Assembly: GCF_000518865.1 (NCBI RefSeq)
Contig: NZ_JAEK01000005.1
Coordinates: 124,001 to 188,000 of the forward strand
Direction of reading: 5' to 3'
DNA length: 64,000 bases
Source: Bacillus sp. J37
GTDB taxonomy: Bacteria; Bacillota; Bacilli; Bacillales; Bacillaceae
The position numbers were made by a program, and so were the translations under genes. Of this stretch, positions 12,151 to 21,816 are shown piece by piece; the first letter of the stretch is position 1, and each line of letters begins with the position of its first letter. The notes beneath the pieces were generated by a model. The model searched no databases, was not told where the DNA came from, and worked only from the letters and a program-made list of their open reading frames with translations.

Positions 12151-12192
12151 AAAAAAAGGTGATAAAAGGTCAAATCCCCTTATCACCTTTTG
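12151..12192 (-). terminator. Intrinsic terminator between rpsB and tsf
   Basis: Stem AAAGGTGATAA / TTATCACCTTT followed by more T on the minus strand, beginning 5 bases after the rpsB stop. It would reduce tsf relative to rpsB, or act as an attenuator between the two. Confidence 0.85.
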
Positions 12193-12196
12193 CACA

Positions 12197-12943
<747 letters not shown>

Positions 12944-13038
12944 TCATCTTTAAGCATAACTGTTCTTTTTAAGCATATGATGTAAAAAAACAGCACCAAT
13001 ACTTAAATCTATAAGCGTGTGTAATAACACCAAAAATT

Positions 13039-13067
13039 AATATACCATATCGAAATATGACAATCAA
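13039..13067 (-). promoter_or_regulatory. Sigma-A promoter for rpsB
   Basis: Minus strand TTGATT, a 17-base spacer, then TATATT, with an extended -10 TG just upstream. It lies in the gap between swrB and rpsB and implies a leader of about 130 bases. No known S2 autoregulatory structure was recognised in that leader. Confidence 0.6.
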
Positions 13068-13113
13068 GAGTAAAGTGAAGAAACTTTACAGGTTCATCAT
13101 AATTTTGTCATAC

Positions 13114-13135
13114 ATTATAGAATATAGTCTATAAT
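13114..13135 (-). other. AT-rich hairpin at the end of swrB
   Basis: Perfect 8-bp stem ATTATAGA / TCTATAAT with a 6-base loop, overlapping the swrB stop codon. There is no T run after it, so it is at best a weak terminator of the fla/che operon or an RNA 3' end stabiliser. Confidence 0.4.
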
Positions 13136-13662
13136 TGGCGGAATTTAAGAAGTAGTTCAACTTCTGTCTTTCCTTTATTTAACCTTTTTGCAATCTGTTC
13201 TACAGTATATCCTTGTTTATAAAGGTTTAGTGCCTCAATCTCAAATGGGGGCTTATTTTTATTGGAAGTTTGTGTAATTTCAACAATATCTTCCATGTCG
13301 TCTATCCCTGACAAATGTCCAGGCAATTCATTTGAGCTTACTTCTATCTCCGTTTTGTTGGGAACCTTAGGTTTCTGTTCCCTTTCTGAATAGGAATCCT
13401 GGTTTAACTCAATCGAATCTTCATTAATCGGGTTTGATACTCTTTCATTTGAAGATCTTAACAAAGTATTAATAAATTTTTCGTTTTCATCCTTCATATC
13501 AATTAAAAAACTTGTCATTGAATTTTCTGTTTCTTCAAGAATTTGACGTTGTGTATCTGAAAGATTCTTCATATTTGAATACTTCACATAAAGGACGATA
13601 ATAAAATAAAAAGCTACTACGTGAAGTAGTAAACTTAATAATAGTAAGATAGTAGTTGGCAT
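13129..13662 (-). CDS. swrB: Swarming motility protein SwrB
   Basis: In B. subtilis SwrB (YlxL) is a membrane-anchored protein that promotes activation of the flagellar export apparatus and swarming. This 177-residue protein has an N-terminal membrane helix (residues 3-25), a charged, probably coiled-coil middle, and a conserved C-terminal helix-turn-helix-like segment (LNLYKQGYTVEQIAKRLNKG, then TEVELLLKFR). Two ATGs sit 6 bases apart; the second, at 13662, is better spaced from GAGAGG. It is the last gene of the fla/che operon. Confidence 0.9.
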   Translation of the reverse strand: MPTTILLLLSLLLHVVAFYFIIVLYVKYSNMKNLSDTQRQILEETENSMTSFLIDMKDENEKFINTLLRSSNERVSNPINEDSIELNQDSYSEREQKPKVPNKTEIEVSSNELPGHLSGIDDMEDIVEITQTSNKNKPPFEIEALNLYKQGYTVEQIAKRLNKGKTEVELLLKFRQL

Positions 13663-13674
13663 AGGCATCCTCTC

Positions 13675-13986
13675 TTAACCAAAAAAGTCAATTTTTTTCC
13701 CTTTAAAAGGATGGTCAGGATTCTCCTCTTTTTTTTGCTTTTTTTTCTTTTTCTTATTTTGCTCGTGATGTTGTGGAGATTGATCTTTCTTCAAAGATAA
13801 TTTATCACTCTCATTACTTTGTGAAACCTGAGTTCTTTTTAAGTCTACTTCCTTTTGAATAGAATGTGCAAGTTGATCTTGAATTTGCTGATTTCTTTGA
13901 TTTAAAAGGTCTTGCATCTTACCGGCATCATGTGTTCGTGGTAGAGCAATTTGCATTTCAATGTTTTTGAGGCTTATATCAGTCAC
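13675..13986 (-). CDS. Small lysine-rich protein of unknown function between sigD and swrB
   Basis: A 103-residue frame filling the gap between sigD and swrB, 12 bases before the swrB start. The first ~25 residues (IEMQIALPRTHDAGKMQDLL) look constrained, the middle is glutamine-rich and probably helical, residues ~78-86 are almost all lysine, and the end is PFKGKKIDFFG. B. subtilis, as I recall it, has no gene here, but similar small genes beside sigD occur in other Firmicutes. The start is unsure: the GTG at 13986 is directly behind AAGGGT, too close to be ideal. No membrane segment or known domain. Function unknown; position suggests a link to flagellar or SigD biology. Confidence 0.7.
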   Translation of the reverse strand: MTDISLKNIEMQIALPRTHDAGKMQDLLNQRNQQIQDQLAHSIQKEVDLKRTQVSQSNESDKLSLKKDQSPQHHEQNKKKKKKQKKEENPDHPFKGKKIDFFG

Positions 13987-14051
13987 ACCCTTATGATTAG
14001 CAGGATATTTTGTTAGACTAATCGATGGTGATTTATATTTTCCATTTATTC

Positions 14052-14819
14052 TTAGTGGATGACATTTTCTAATATTTTTCGTAACTTGAATAATGCTTTT
14101 GAATGAATTTGTGAAATTCTGGAGGTTGATAGATTCATAACTTGTCCAATTTCAGTTAATGTTAATTCCTCTTTGTAAAAGAAGCTGATAACCAGCTGTT
14201 CTTTCTCACTTAATTGTGTGATCACTTCCGATAATTGTCCAATTAACTCATCGTATACCATCTTTTCTTCCGGCGTTTTTTGATTATCATCTTTGACTGT
14301 GAAACCAATACTTTCACCATCTTCTTGATCAAACAATTGATCGTCAATCGAAAGAACATTCGCAAAGAAACCCTCATTCATTACACCAACAACTTCTGAC
14401 TCAGATAAGCCCAGCTCTGCTGCAATTTCCTTTGAAGATATATTTCGAAGATGCTTTTGCTCCAATTTAACAATCACAGCTTCTACACGTTTCGCTTTTT
14501 CTCTTGAGCTCCTTGGTAACCAGTCTTCTTTTCTTAATCCATCAATTATTGCTCCACGTACTCTGAATGAAGCATATGTGTCAAACTTTAAATCCCTATT
14601 AGGGTCAAATTTTTCTAAGGCATCATATAATCCGAAAAGCCCTAAACTCATTAAGTCATCTTTCGTCACATTTTTTGGGAGTCCTACAGATATTCTTTGA
14701 ACATGATAAGATACAAGGGGCATATATTTTTTGATGAGTGCATTACCAGCGTGTGCATCACGTACATCAATCCATTTTTGCCATATTACATGTTCGTCGA
14801 TTTGTGTCAATTGTGTCAT
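14052..14819 (-). CDS. sigD: Flagellar RNA polymerase sigma factor SigD (sigma-28 family)
   Basis: Directs transcription of late flagellar, chemotaxis and autolysin genes. Region 2 (MPLVSYHVQRISVGLP, then DDLMSLGLFGLYDALEKF and DTYASFRVRGAIIDGLRKED) and region 4 (TEIGQVMNLSTSRISQIHSKA) are complete. The 255-residue length matches B. subtilis SigD. The start is the ATG at 14819 with AGGGGG upstream, not the longer frame to 14849. In B. subtilis its place near the 3' end of the long operon limits its level, and the same layout is seen here. Confidence 0.97.
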   Translation of the reverse strand: MTQLTQIDEHVIWQKWIDVRDAHAGNALIKKYMPLVSYHVQRISVGLPKNVTKDDLMSLGLFGLYDALEKFDPNRDLKFDTYASFRVRGAIIDGLRKEDWLPRSSREKAKRVEAVIVKLEQKHLRNISSKEIAAELGLSESEVVGVMNEGFFANVLSIDDQLFDQEDGESIGFTVKDDNQKTPEEKMVYDELIGQLSEVITQLSEKEQLVISFFYKEELTLTEIGQVMNLSTSRISQIHSKALFKLRKILENVIH

Positions 14820-14851
14820 TTTTATCCCCCTGATCAACATAAATATCATGA

Positions 14852-14876
14852 AAAGATCTTCATCTATCTGATCTTT
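14852..14876 (-). other. Small hairpin just upstream of sigD
   Basis: Stem AAAGATC / GATCTTT with an 11-base loop, then TCATG, in the 97-base gap between cheD and sigD. Too little T follows for a standard terminator. It could lower transcript passage or mark an RNA end ahead of sigD. Confidence 0.35.
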
Positions 14877-14916
14877 GTTATTTAGCCCCGTTACTTGATT
14901 ATTCCAGGATTAAACC

Positions 14917-15417
14917 CTATATTACTTTTGTCCCTTGGTTGACAGTCCGAATCATTAATTCAGATGTTTTGGGATCAAATTCAATTGTTCTGCCGCTATT
15001 TCCACCCACATCTTCATTAAGAATCGGGATATTATATGTCTGTAGTATTCTTCTTACTGCTTCTACGTTTCTAGGTCCAATTCGCATCATGTCATTTGAT
15101 GATTGAAATTGAAACATTTGAGCACCTCCAGCCACTTTTGCATGGAGAAGTCTCATTTTCGCTCCTGAACCTACTAATTTATTTATTAATAACGGGATTG
15201 CACTATCTGCATATTTAGCATGATTAATAGTTGTTTGATTTGCAAGTGATGAGTCAGGTAACATAATATGTGCCAAACCTGCTATTTCATTGATTTTATC
15301 AAAAAGGATTAGTCCTACACATGAACCTAAACCTGAAGTCCTTATCCTATTTGGAGCTTTCACAATATTGAGGTCAGCAATACCTACTTTCACAATTTCA
15401 GCCAGTTCATTTTTCAT
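14917..15417 (-). CDS. cheD: Chemoreceptor glutamine deamidase CheD
   Basis: Deamidates glutamines on chemoreceptors and binds CheC, raising CheC phosphatase activity. The catalytic cysteine is C33 in SGLGSCVG and the histidine H50 in GLAHIMLPDS. The start at 15417 overlaps the cheC end (ATGAAAAATGA) and gives 166 residues, equal to B. subtilis CheD; the overlap implies translational coupling. Confidence 0.95.
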   Translation of the reverse strand: MKNELAEIVKVGIADLNIVKAPNRIRTSGLGSCVGLILFDKINEIAGLAHIMLPDSSLANQTTINHAKYADSAIPLLINKLVGSGAKMRLLHAKVAGGAQMFQFQSSNDMMRIGPRNVEAVRRILQTYNIPILNEDVGGNSGRTIEFDPKTSELMIRTVNQGTKVI

Positions 15418-16048
15418 GATTAATACCAAGGGCATCAAATAACTTTTTGAAAGAATTCGGATCTGGCAATAAAAAGAAATGCCCTTTAACAGAATCTATA
15501 TCAAGCTGATCTTCTTCCTTAATCGCAGTATCAATAATGATTGCGTAATCACTTACATGCGATAATTCAATTAAGCCATGAGTAATCACTGCACCAAACA
15601 TATCAATTGTTAAAGCAGGAACAGAAGGATATATCATTAAATCTGTTAAATCCGATAATGATGACAAGTAGGATCCAGTTAAAATATTCCCGAGCTCCTG
15701 AAAAGCAGATAATCCCAACTCACTATTAGGTGTTTTTTTCAATGAAAAATCATCATCAGCTATTAACTTTTTAATAAACCGCTCTGCTTGTTCAATACTA
15801 AGAACAAAAAATAGTGAACCCGGGATATCACCTTCCATTCTTAAAAAAACACTTGCAACAACCACTTCTGGTCCACCAACCAGTTCCATAAGCTCATTAA
15901 AAGAAATTATCTTTACATCAGGTACTGTCATATCAATCTTTTTGTCTAGTAACATAGATAAAGATGTGGCAGAATGTCCGGCACCTATATTCCCGACCTC
16001 TTTTAATATATCTAAATGAGTTGGCGTAATTGATTTTGTATAATCCAT
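15407..16048 (-). CDS. cheC: CheY-P phosphatase CheC
   Basis: Removes phosphate from CheY-P and takes part in adaptation with CheD. Two copies of the active-site pattern are visible: ILKEVGNIGAGHSATSLS near residue 13 and LSAFQELGNILTGSYLSSL near 112, both with the E..N pair. Length is 213 residues. It overlaps cheD by 11 bases and follows cheW closely. Confidence 0.95.
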   Translation of the reverse strand: MDYTKSITPTHLDILKEVGNIGAGHSATSLSMLLDKKIDMTVPDVKIISFNELMELVGGPEVVVASVFLRMEGDIPGSLFFVLSIEQAERFIKKLIADDDFSLKKTPNSELGLSAFQELGNILTGSYLSSLSDLTDLMIYPSVPALTIDMFGAVITHGLIELSHVSDYAIIIDTAIKEEDQLDIDSVKGHFFLLPDPNSFKKLFDALGINHEK

Positions 16049-16054
16049 GTCTTT

Positions 16055-16519
16055 TTAAATACCCTGAAGTGCTAGTGTTTGTTCTGTTTTTAATACTTCA
16101 TCAAGATCAATCATCACAATTAATCGCTTTTCTAATTTAGCAACACCTTGAATGTATTCAACCTCTACAGAGCCAACAACTTCAGGTGCTGGTTCGATAA
16201 TATCCTTTTGAATATCAATAACATCATTTGCTGCATCCACAATAAAACCAACTTCAATGTCTTCTTTAGAAACAATGATCATTCTTGTACTTTCAGTATC
16301 CTCAAGTTCTTGAAGACCAAATCGTTTTCGGAGATCGATAATTGGTGTAACAACACCACGCAAGTTAATTACTCCCTTAATAAATGGAGCTGTCCTTGGA
16401 ACTCTTGTAATATGCTCAACTTTCTCAATTGAACGCACTTGTTGTACAGGAATTCCATACTCTTCATCCTGCAGTTGAAAAACAATGACTTTAAGATCTC
16501 CAACTAAATGTTCACTCAT
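16055..16519 (-). CDS. cheW: Chemotaxis coupling protein CheW
   Basis: Links receptors to CheA in the sensory array. A single CheW domain of 154 residues is seen, with IPVQQVRSIEKV, VINLRGVVTPIIDLRKRFGL and VDAANDV, as in the family. It lies between cheA and cheC in the chemotaxis part of the operon. Confidence 0.96.
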   Translation of the reverse strand: MSEHLVGDLKVIVFQLQDEEYGIPVQQVRSIEKVEHITRVPRTAPFIKGVINLRGVVTPIIDLRKRFGLQELEDTESTRMIIVSKEDIEVGFIVDAANDVIDIQKDIIEPAPEVVGSVEVEYIQGVAKLEKRLIVMIDLDEVLKTEQTLALQGI

Positions 16520-16593
16520 TGTAAATACTCCTCTCTAGACAAACCCCTATCAATTTACTTTCCTTTAAGTCAACCTTCATCATGCTTAGTTAA

Positions 16594-18615
16594 TTATTTA
16601 ATAAGAGCATTACAATCAACAATTAATGCGACTTGACCATCTCCTAAAATAGTCGCTCCCGAGATAGCAAAAACAGAATTCAAATAATTTCCTAACGATT
16701 TCAATACAATTTCCTGCTGTCCAATGAAAGAATCAACGACTAATGCAGCCATTTTTTCTCCTTTACGGACAATAATTAATGAAACAAAATCTTCATCTTC
16801 ATTTGCACTAGGCACTTCAAAGATATCGGACAAAAAGACTAATGGTACAATTTTGCCTCTAAAATCAATGACTTTTTGGTTGTGCGCTTGTAGAATATCT
16901 TCTTTTTTAATTACAGCTGTTTCAATAATAGATGATAATGGAATAGCATATTTTTCATTTCGTAATTCAACTAGCATAACAGAAATAATCGACAATGTTA
17001 GTGGCAGCTGTATAGAAAATAATGATCCTTTACCTTCTCTTGCATCAACAGAAACTGTTCCACCTAGGGATTCGATGGTACTCTTTACTACATCTAATCC
17101 AACACCCCGACCTGATATATCTGAAATCTTGTCAGCTGTTGAAAAACCAGATGAGAAAATCAGCTCATAAACTTGCTTATCCGTTAAAGTAGCAGCTAAC
17201 TGCTCTGTCACCACACCACGATCCAATGCCTTTTTAAGTACACGGTCACGATTAATACCTGCCCCATCATCCTCAATTTCGATAAAGACATGATTTCCAC
17301 TATGATACGCACTTAATACTACATGACCTTCCTCACTCTTACCGTTTCTTACACGTTCCTCCGGCATTTCGATTCCATGGTCAATCGCATTGCGCAGTAA
17401 GTGAACAAGCGGATCTCCAATTTCATCAATTACTGTTCGGTCCAGTTCAGTTTCAGCTCCAACAATGTCCAAATGAATTTTTTTATTTAAATCTTTCGCT
17501 AATTGTCTAATCATTCTAGGGAAACGGTTGAATACTGTTTCAACTGGAACCATTCTCATATTTAAAATGATGTTTTGTAAATCACCTGAAATCCTTGACA
17601 TTCTTTCGACTGTTTCATTAAGCTCTGAATTATTTAGATCCCTGGATATTTGCTCCAATCTCCCACGGTCAATAACAAGCTCTTCAAAAAGATTCATTAG
17701 GATATCTAAACGTTCAATGTTGACACGGATTGTTTTGGAACTTGTGGCAGCAACCTGTTTTGTTGCTGTTTTCACTTCCTCTTTTACCTGTTCAACTTCT
17801 TGTTTTTCAGGTGTTTCATGTTGCTCTCCTGTGTTTAGTTCAGATACAGCTGCCGATACATGATCTAGATCAATGTGTCTTACAATAACATCTTCAATTT
17901 CTGACACTTTCATTACTTTGTTTTTAAGATCTTCTGAAGATTCTTTTGTAACAAGTGCTACAGTAAATTCATGATCAAATTTTTCTTCCTCTAAAAGCTC
18001 AACTGATGGAACAGATTTAATGACCTCACCAGCTTGTTCTAAAATTTCAAACACCATAAAAACTCTTGCAGCCTTTAATAAACAGTCTGTTCTTAATGTA
18101 ATAGTTAATTCATACGGAGAAAAGCCTTGCTCCTTTGATTGTTGAATAACGGCATTCTCATAATCGTCATAAGATCCAGTTGATTGTATTAGATGTGGCG
18201 GAGATATTGCGGTATTCGTATCAGCTGCTACCATTTCACCATTTTCAATTTGCTTTAACATTTCTACAACTTTTGAAACATCTTTTTTCCCGTCCCCACC
18301 TTCAGCAATTGAGAACACCATTTCTTCTAAGTCGTCTACAGATGCAAAGACAACATCTAAAATCTCAGCTGTTACTGTAAGCTTTTCATTTCTGATTGCG
18401 TCAAGAACGTTTTCCATTTGATGTGTTAAGTTAGCCAAATCTACGTAGCCCATTGTGGCACTCATACCTTTTAGTGTATGGGCAGACCTGAATATCTCAT
18501 TAACAATTGATAGATCCGTAGGATTTTTCTCTAATTCTAGTAATTTTTCATTACATGATTGTAAATGCTCTTTACTTTCTTCAATAAATACTTCCATATA
18601 TTGATTCATTTCCAT
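16594..18615 (-). CDS. cheA: Chemotaxis histidine kinase CheA
   Basis: Autophosphorylating kinase that passes phosphate to CheY and CheB. In order: HPt domain with phospho-acceptor H46 in RSAHTLKGMSATMGY; a P2 response-regulator binding region (about 160-250); a linker; dimerisation helices (about 300-360); the ATPase with HLLRNAIDHGIE, DDGAGI and GRGVGLDVV; and a C-terminal CheW-like domain. The 673-residue length is standard. The ATG at 18615 has AGGGGTG upstream. The gap to cheB is 82 bases, longer than is usual in this operon. Confidence 0.97.
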   Translation of the reverse strand: MEMNQYMEVFIEESKEHLQSCNEKLLELEKNPTDLSIVNEIFRSAHTLKGMSATMGYVDLANLTHQMENVLDAIRNEKLTVTAEILDVVFASVDDLEEMVFSIAEGGDGKKDVSKVVEMLKQIENGEMVAADTNTAISPPHLIQSTGSYDDYENAVIQQSKEQGFSPYELTITLRTDCLLKAARVFMVFEILEQAGEVIKSVPSVELLEEEKFDHEFTVALVTKESSEDLKNKVMKVSEIEDVIVRHIDLDHVSAAVSELNTGEQHETPEKQEVEQVKEEVKTATKQVAATSSKTIRVNIERLDILMNLFEELVIDRGRLEQISRDLNNSELNETVERMSRISGDLQNIILNMRMVPVETVFNRFPRMIRQLAKDLNKKIHLDIVGAETELDRTVIDEIGDPLVHLLRNAIDHGIEMPEERVRNGKSEEGHVVLSAYHSGNHVFIEIEDDGAGINRDRVLKKALDRGVVTEQLAATLTDKQVYELIFSSGFSTADKISDISGRGVGLDVVKSTIESLGGTVSVDAREGKGSLFSIQLPLTLSIISVMLVELRNEKYAIPLSSIIETAVIKKEDILQAHNQKVIDFRGKIVPLVFLSDIFEVPSANEDEDFVSLIIVRKGEKMAALVVDSFIGQQEIVLKSLGNYLNSVFAISGATILGDGQVALIVDCNALIK

Positions 18616-18697
18616 ACGGTAACACCCCTAAGTTTCGAGTTGAATATCGGATAAACAACCAGAACACTGTTGTTTAGTAAAATATAAATTTTATTTA

Positions 18698-19783
18698 TTA
18701 GTATGCTGGTGAAAGAAAATGTAAAATGACGTCAGCAATTTCTTCCACATTTGCAACTCTATCAACTAAATTTGTTGAAACGGCTGATTTAGGCATTCCG
18801 TAGACAACAGAAGTCTCTTCTGACTCAGATATAGCCTTCACGACTCCTTTTGACTTCATCTTTTTTAACCCTTCTGAACCATCAGAACCCATTCCTGTCA
18901 TAATGACTGCAATTTTGTGATAATTGTTTAGTTCACTTATAGATTCAAACATTACGTCAACGGATGGTCGATGACCATTTCTTATGTCTGATTGGTCTAT
19001 TTTTATTGTTAATACTGAGCCTGATTTTACAATTTTCATATGTGATCCACCAGGAGCTATATATGCCGTTCCTTTTTTTACAACTTCTCCATTGACAGCT
19101 TCTTTTACATCAATCGAAGAAATTGTGTGAAGCCGGTTTGCCAGTGACTGTGTAAAGCCTTGAGGCATATGTTGAACAATAAAAATTGGTGCATTAAGAT
19201 CGGATGGTAACTTTGTTAATACATGCTGTAAAGCTCTCGGTCCTCCTGTAGAGGTCCCAATACAAATGATCGATTGATCCAATCTGTCTTTGTCGAAAGA
19301 AACAGAACGTTGGCTAGCACTTGAGTCTATTTTACTATAACTTGTAGGTTTTTGTAATAATTGATTGTTTACTTTCTTTAAATTTGCAGATTTCGCGAGA
19401 GCAACTTTATTTTTCAGTTCCTCCTTGACCTTATGTAGGTCTAAAGATATAGATCCTGAAGGCTTAGGAATAAAATCAAAAGCACCATATTGCAATGATA
19501 AAATCGTATTTTCAGCCCCATCTTTTGTCGTGCTTGAAAGCATGATCACAGGCCTTGGACATTTTTTCATAATGATTTTTAAGGCTTCTAATCCATTCAT
19601 GATAGGCATTTCAACATCTAAAGTAACAACATCCGGATTAAGCTCTTCAATTTTAGTTAAGGCATCCGCTCCATTTCTAGCTGTCCCTACCACTTGAATT
19701 TGTTCATGTTCAGAAAGAAAATCAGAAATTAGTTTTCTCATAAAAGCTGAGTCATCGACAACTAAGACACTTGTTTTTCCCAT
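18698..19783 (-). CDS. cheB: Chemoreceptor methylesterase/response regulator CheB
   Basis: Demethylates receptor glutamates when phosphorylated by CheA. The N-terminal receiver has the phosphorylation site D56 in VVTLDVEMP; the C-terminal esterase has the catalytic serine in IGTSTGGP, histidine in VQHMPQGFT and aspartate in MTGMGSDGSEGL. Length is 361 residues. It begins 5 bases after flhG. Confidence 0.97.
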   Translation of the reverse strand: MGKTSVLVVDDSAFMRKLISDFLSEHEQIQVVGTARNGADALTKIEELNPDVVTLDVEMPIMNGLEALKIIMKKCPRPVIMLSSTTKDGAENTILSLQYGAFDFIPKPSGSISLDLHKVKEELKNKVALAKSANLKKVNNQLLQKPTSYSKIDSSASQRSVSFDKDRLDQSIICIGTSTGGPRALQHVLTKLPSDLNAPIFIVQHMPQGFTQSLANRLHTISSIDVKEAVNGEVVKKGTAYIAPGGSHMKIVKSGSVLTIKIDQSDIRNGHRPSVDVMFESISELNNYHKIAVIMTGMGSDGSEGLKKMKSKGVVKAISESEETSVVYGMPKSAVSTNLVDRVANVEEIADVILHFLSPAY

Positions 19784-19788
19784 AAATG

Positions 19789-20655
19789 TTACCTGCCTTT
19801 CATGAAGAAATGTTTTAGTTTCGAAATAAAAGGTGCTTCTTCTTGAATTTTTTCAATCGTATTCTTCTTTTCCAAATAATTTTGTGAAATCATTTTTAAT
19901 GCTTTGCTTGCCTGACAACCAGGTTGGAAAAGAATGAACGGTTTTTGATCGATCACAGCCTTCATAATGGTAGAGTCATCGGGAATTGTTCCAAGTAGAG
20001 AAACTTCTCGTTTTAAGAATTGATTGATCGTCTGTTCTAATCTTTTATACGTAGTTTCACCGACTTTCTTATTGAAAGCTCGATTTACGACGATAGTGAA
20101 TGGGATTGTCCCGTTATTTACACAAACATTTTTTATTGCGGCATACGCATCTATCATAGAAGTAGGCTCAGGAGTAGTAATCACGATAATTTCATCCACA
20201 GATAATAAAAACCGCAAGCTGTCTTCTGATATACCGGCCCCCATATCGAAAACAATATAATCGTATAATTTAAATAACAATCCCAGTTGCTGAAGAAATC
20301 GTTGAAACTTTTCTTCATCCATTGAAAAAATAATACCAAGCCCTGTTCCACCCGAAATATAATCCAGACCATTTGGGCCGGAAGAAATAATTTCTGAGAG
20401 CAACATATCCTGATTGAAGAAGTCGACAATTGAATATGCAGAACTTTCACCAAGTAATATATCGATATTACCCATACCGATATCTAAATCGAATAATAAT
20501 ACTCGTTTCTTTTCTTGTTGTAATGCTAACGAAAAGTTAAGTGAAAAGTTTGACTTTCCCACTCCTCCTTTTCCACTCATAACAGCAACAGATTTTGCTT
20601 CTGTTTTTAAACTTTTCAAACGTTCTCTTAGACGCTGTGCTTGATCATATGACAT
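19789..20655 (-). CDS. flhG: Flagellar number/placement ATPase FlhG (MinD-like)
   Basis: MinD/ParA-type ATPase (YlxH in B. subtilis) that works with FlhF to control flagellar position and C-ring assembly. The deviant Walker A GKGGVGKS is at residues 28-35, followed by the DLDIGMGNID segment. The N-terminus carries the QAQRLRERL helix used to stimulate FlhF GTPase. Length is 288 residues. It sits directly after flhF. Confidence 0.95.
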   Translation of the reverse strand: MSYDQAQRLRERLKSLKTEAKSVAVMSGKGGVGKSNFSLNFSLALQQEKKRVLLFDLDIGMGNIDILLGESSAYSIVDFFNQDMLLSEIISSGPNGLDYISGGTGLGIIFSMDEEKFQRFLQQLGLLFKLYDYIVFDMGAGISEDSLRFLLSVDEIIVITTPEPTSMIDAYAAIKNVCVNNGTIPFTIVVNRAFNKKVGETTYKRLEQTINQFLKREVSLLGTIPDDSTIMKAVIDQKPFILFQPGCQASKALKMISQNYLEKKNTIEKIQEEAPFISKLKHFFMKGR

Positions 20656-20661
20656 TTTTTC

Positions 20662-21816
20662 TTACCTCAACATTTGTTCGACTATACGGTCTCTTGTAGC
20701 CACTTCGATATCTTCTGGGACATTTTGGCCATGTGTTGTATATGCAATGCCTTTTTTCGTGTTCATCATAACATCAAATAGTGATCCTCTTGTTGATGTT
20801 TCGTCCAATTTTGTAAAGATAAGCTTATGGATCGGAATAACAGAAAACTGTTTAAATACGGCAAGCATATCAGTTGGCTTTGCCGTTGCGGCTAAAACTA
20901 AAAATGTTTCCATTTCATCGTCAAAGTCAATAATTTTCTGTAAATCAGAAACATATTTAGGCTCCAGAAAATTTCGTCCTGCCGTGTCAATAAAAACATA
21001 ATCATACATTGCTAATTTCTGTTTAGCTTGTTTAAAGTCTTCAATCGTATAACAAATTTCAATTGGAACATCCAGAATCTTCGCATACGTTTTTAATTGA
21101 TCAATCGCTGCAATCCGATATGTGTCTGTTGTTATAAAAGCAACCTTCTTCTTTCTTTGAAGAACACATTCAGCAGCTAGTTTTGCAAGGGTTGTTGTTT
21201 TCCCAACTCCTGTAGGGCCGATAACATTAATGTATTTTCGCTTGTAAGAAATACCCCCGAATTCTAGATCTGCTAGGTGATGAGCAAAAAACTCATGTTG
21301 CTTTTCAAGTAATTCCTCATCCGATATGTTACCTTTACGGACATACCAAAAGTCTAAAAGCTCCGCCATCAATTGACTTCTTAATACGGGTGCTATTTCC
21401 TGTTCAATCATATTTTCCAGCACTTTTTTTAAAGGCTGTGGATACATATCGATTTTTTCATTTGTAGAAACAGACTTAAGCAACCTTTTCAAATCACTTA
21501 ATTCATCTAAAAGTTGTAATTGATCGATATTTTTTTGTGAATTTGTTTGTACTTGTTGTGCTATGTCTAAACCATTATCTTTGACGAGAGGCTTTGATGC
21601 TTCTTTCCTGACATTTTTTACAGTTTTCGTTTCAATTGGGCTAACATCCGGATCCATTGCAGCAATCACTTCAATTTTCTTTTTAGTAAAGAAACCTAAA
21701 AATCCTCCGGTTTGAATCATTTTCGAGTTCAAAATGACTGCATCATTTCCCATTTCACTTCGGATTTTCTTCATCGCTTCTTGCATAGATGTTGCGACAT
21801 ACTTTTTTACCTTCAT
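20662..21816 (-). CDS. flhF: SRP-type GTPase FlhF
   Basis: Third member of the SRP GTPase family, alongside Ffh and FtsY also present in this window; recruits early flagellar components to their site. It has an N-terminal basic domain, an N domain, and a G domain with GPTGVGKTT at residues 200-208, DTAGRN, and TKLDETS. Length is 384 residues. Its ATG overlaps the flhA stop by 4 bases. Confidence 0.96.
   Translation of the reverse strand: MKVKKYVATSMQEAMKKIRSEMGNDAVILNSKMIQTGGFLGFFTKKKIEVIAAMDPDVSPIETKTVKNVRKEASKPLVKDNGLDIAQQVQTNSQKNIDQLQLLDELSDLKRLLKSVSTNEKIDMYPQPLKKVLENMIEQEIAPVLRSQLMAELLDFWYVRKGNISDEELLEKQHEFFAHHLADLEFGGISYKRKYINVIGPTGVGKTTTLAKLAAECVLQRKKKVAFITTDTYRIAAIDQLKTYAKILDVPIEICYTIEDFKQAKQKLAMYDYVFIDTAGRNFLEPKYVSDLQKIIDFDDEMETFLVLAATAKPTDMLAVFKQFSVIPIHKLIFTKLDETSTRGSLFDVMMNTKKGIAYTTHGQNVPEDIEVATRDRIVEQMLR

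Noticed and set aside
20181-20453. 90-residue frame inside flhG on the same strand
   Set aside because: Different frame within a well-conserved gene, no ribosome site or domain; a shadow frame.
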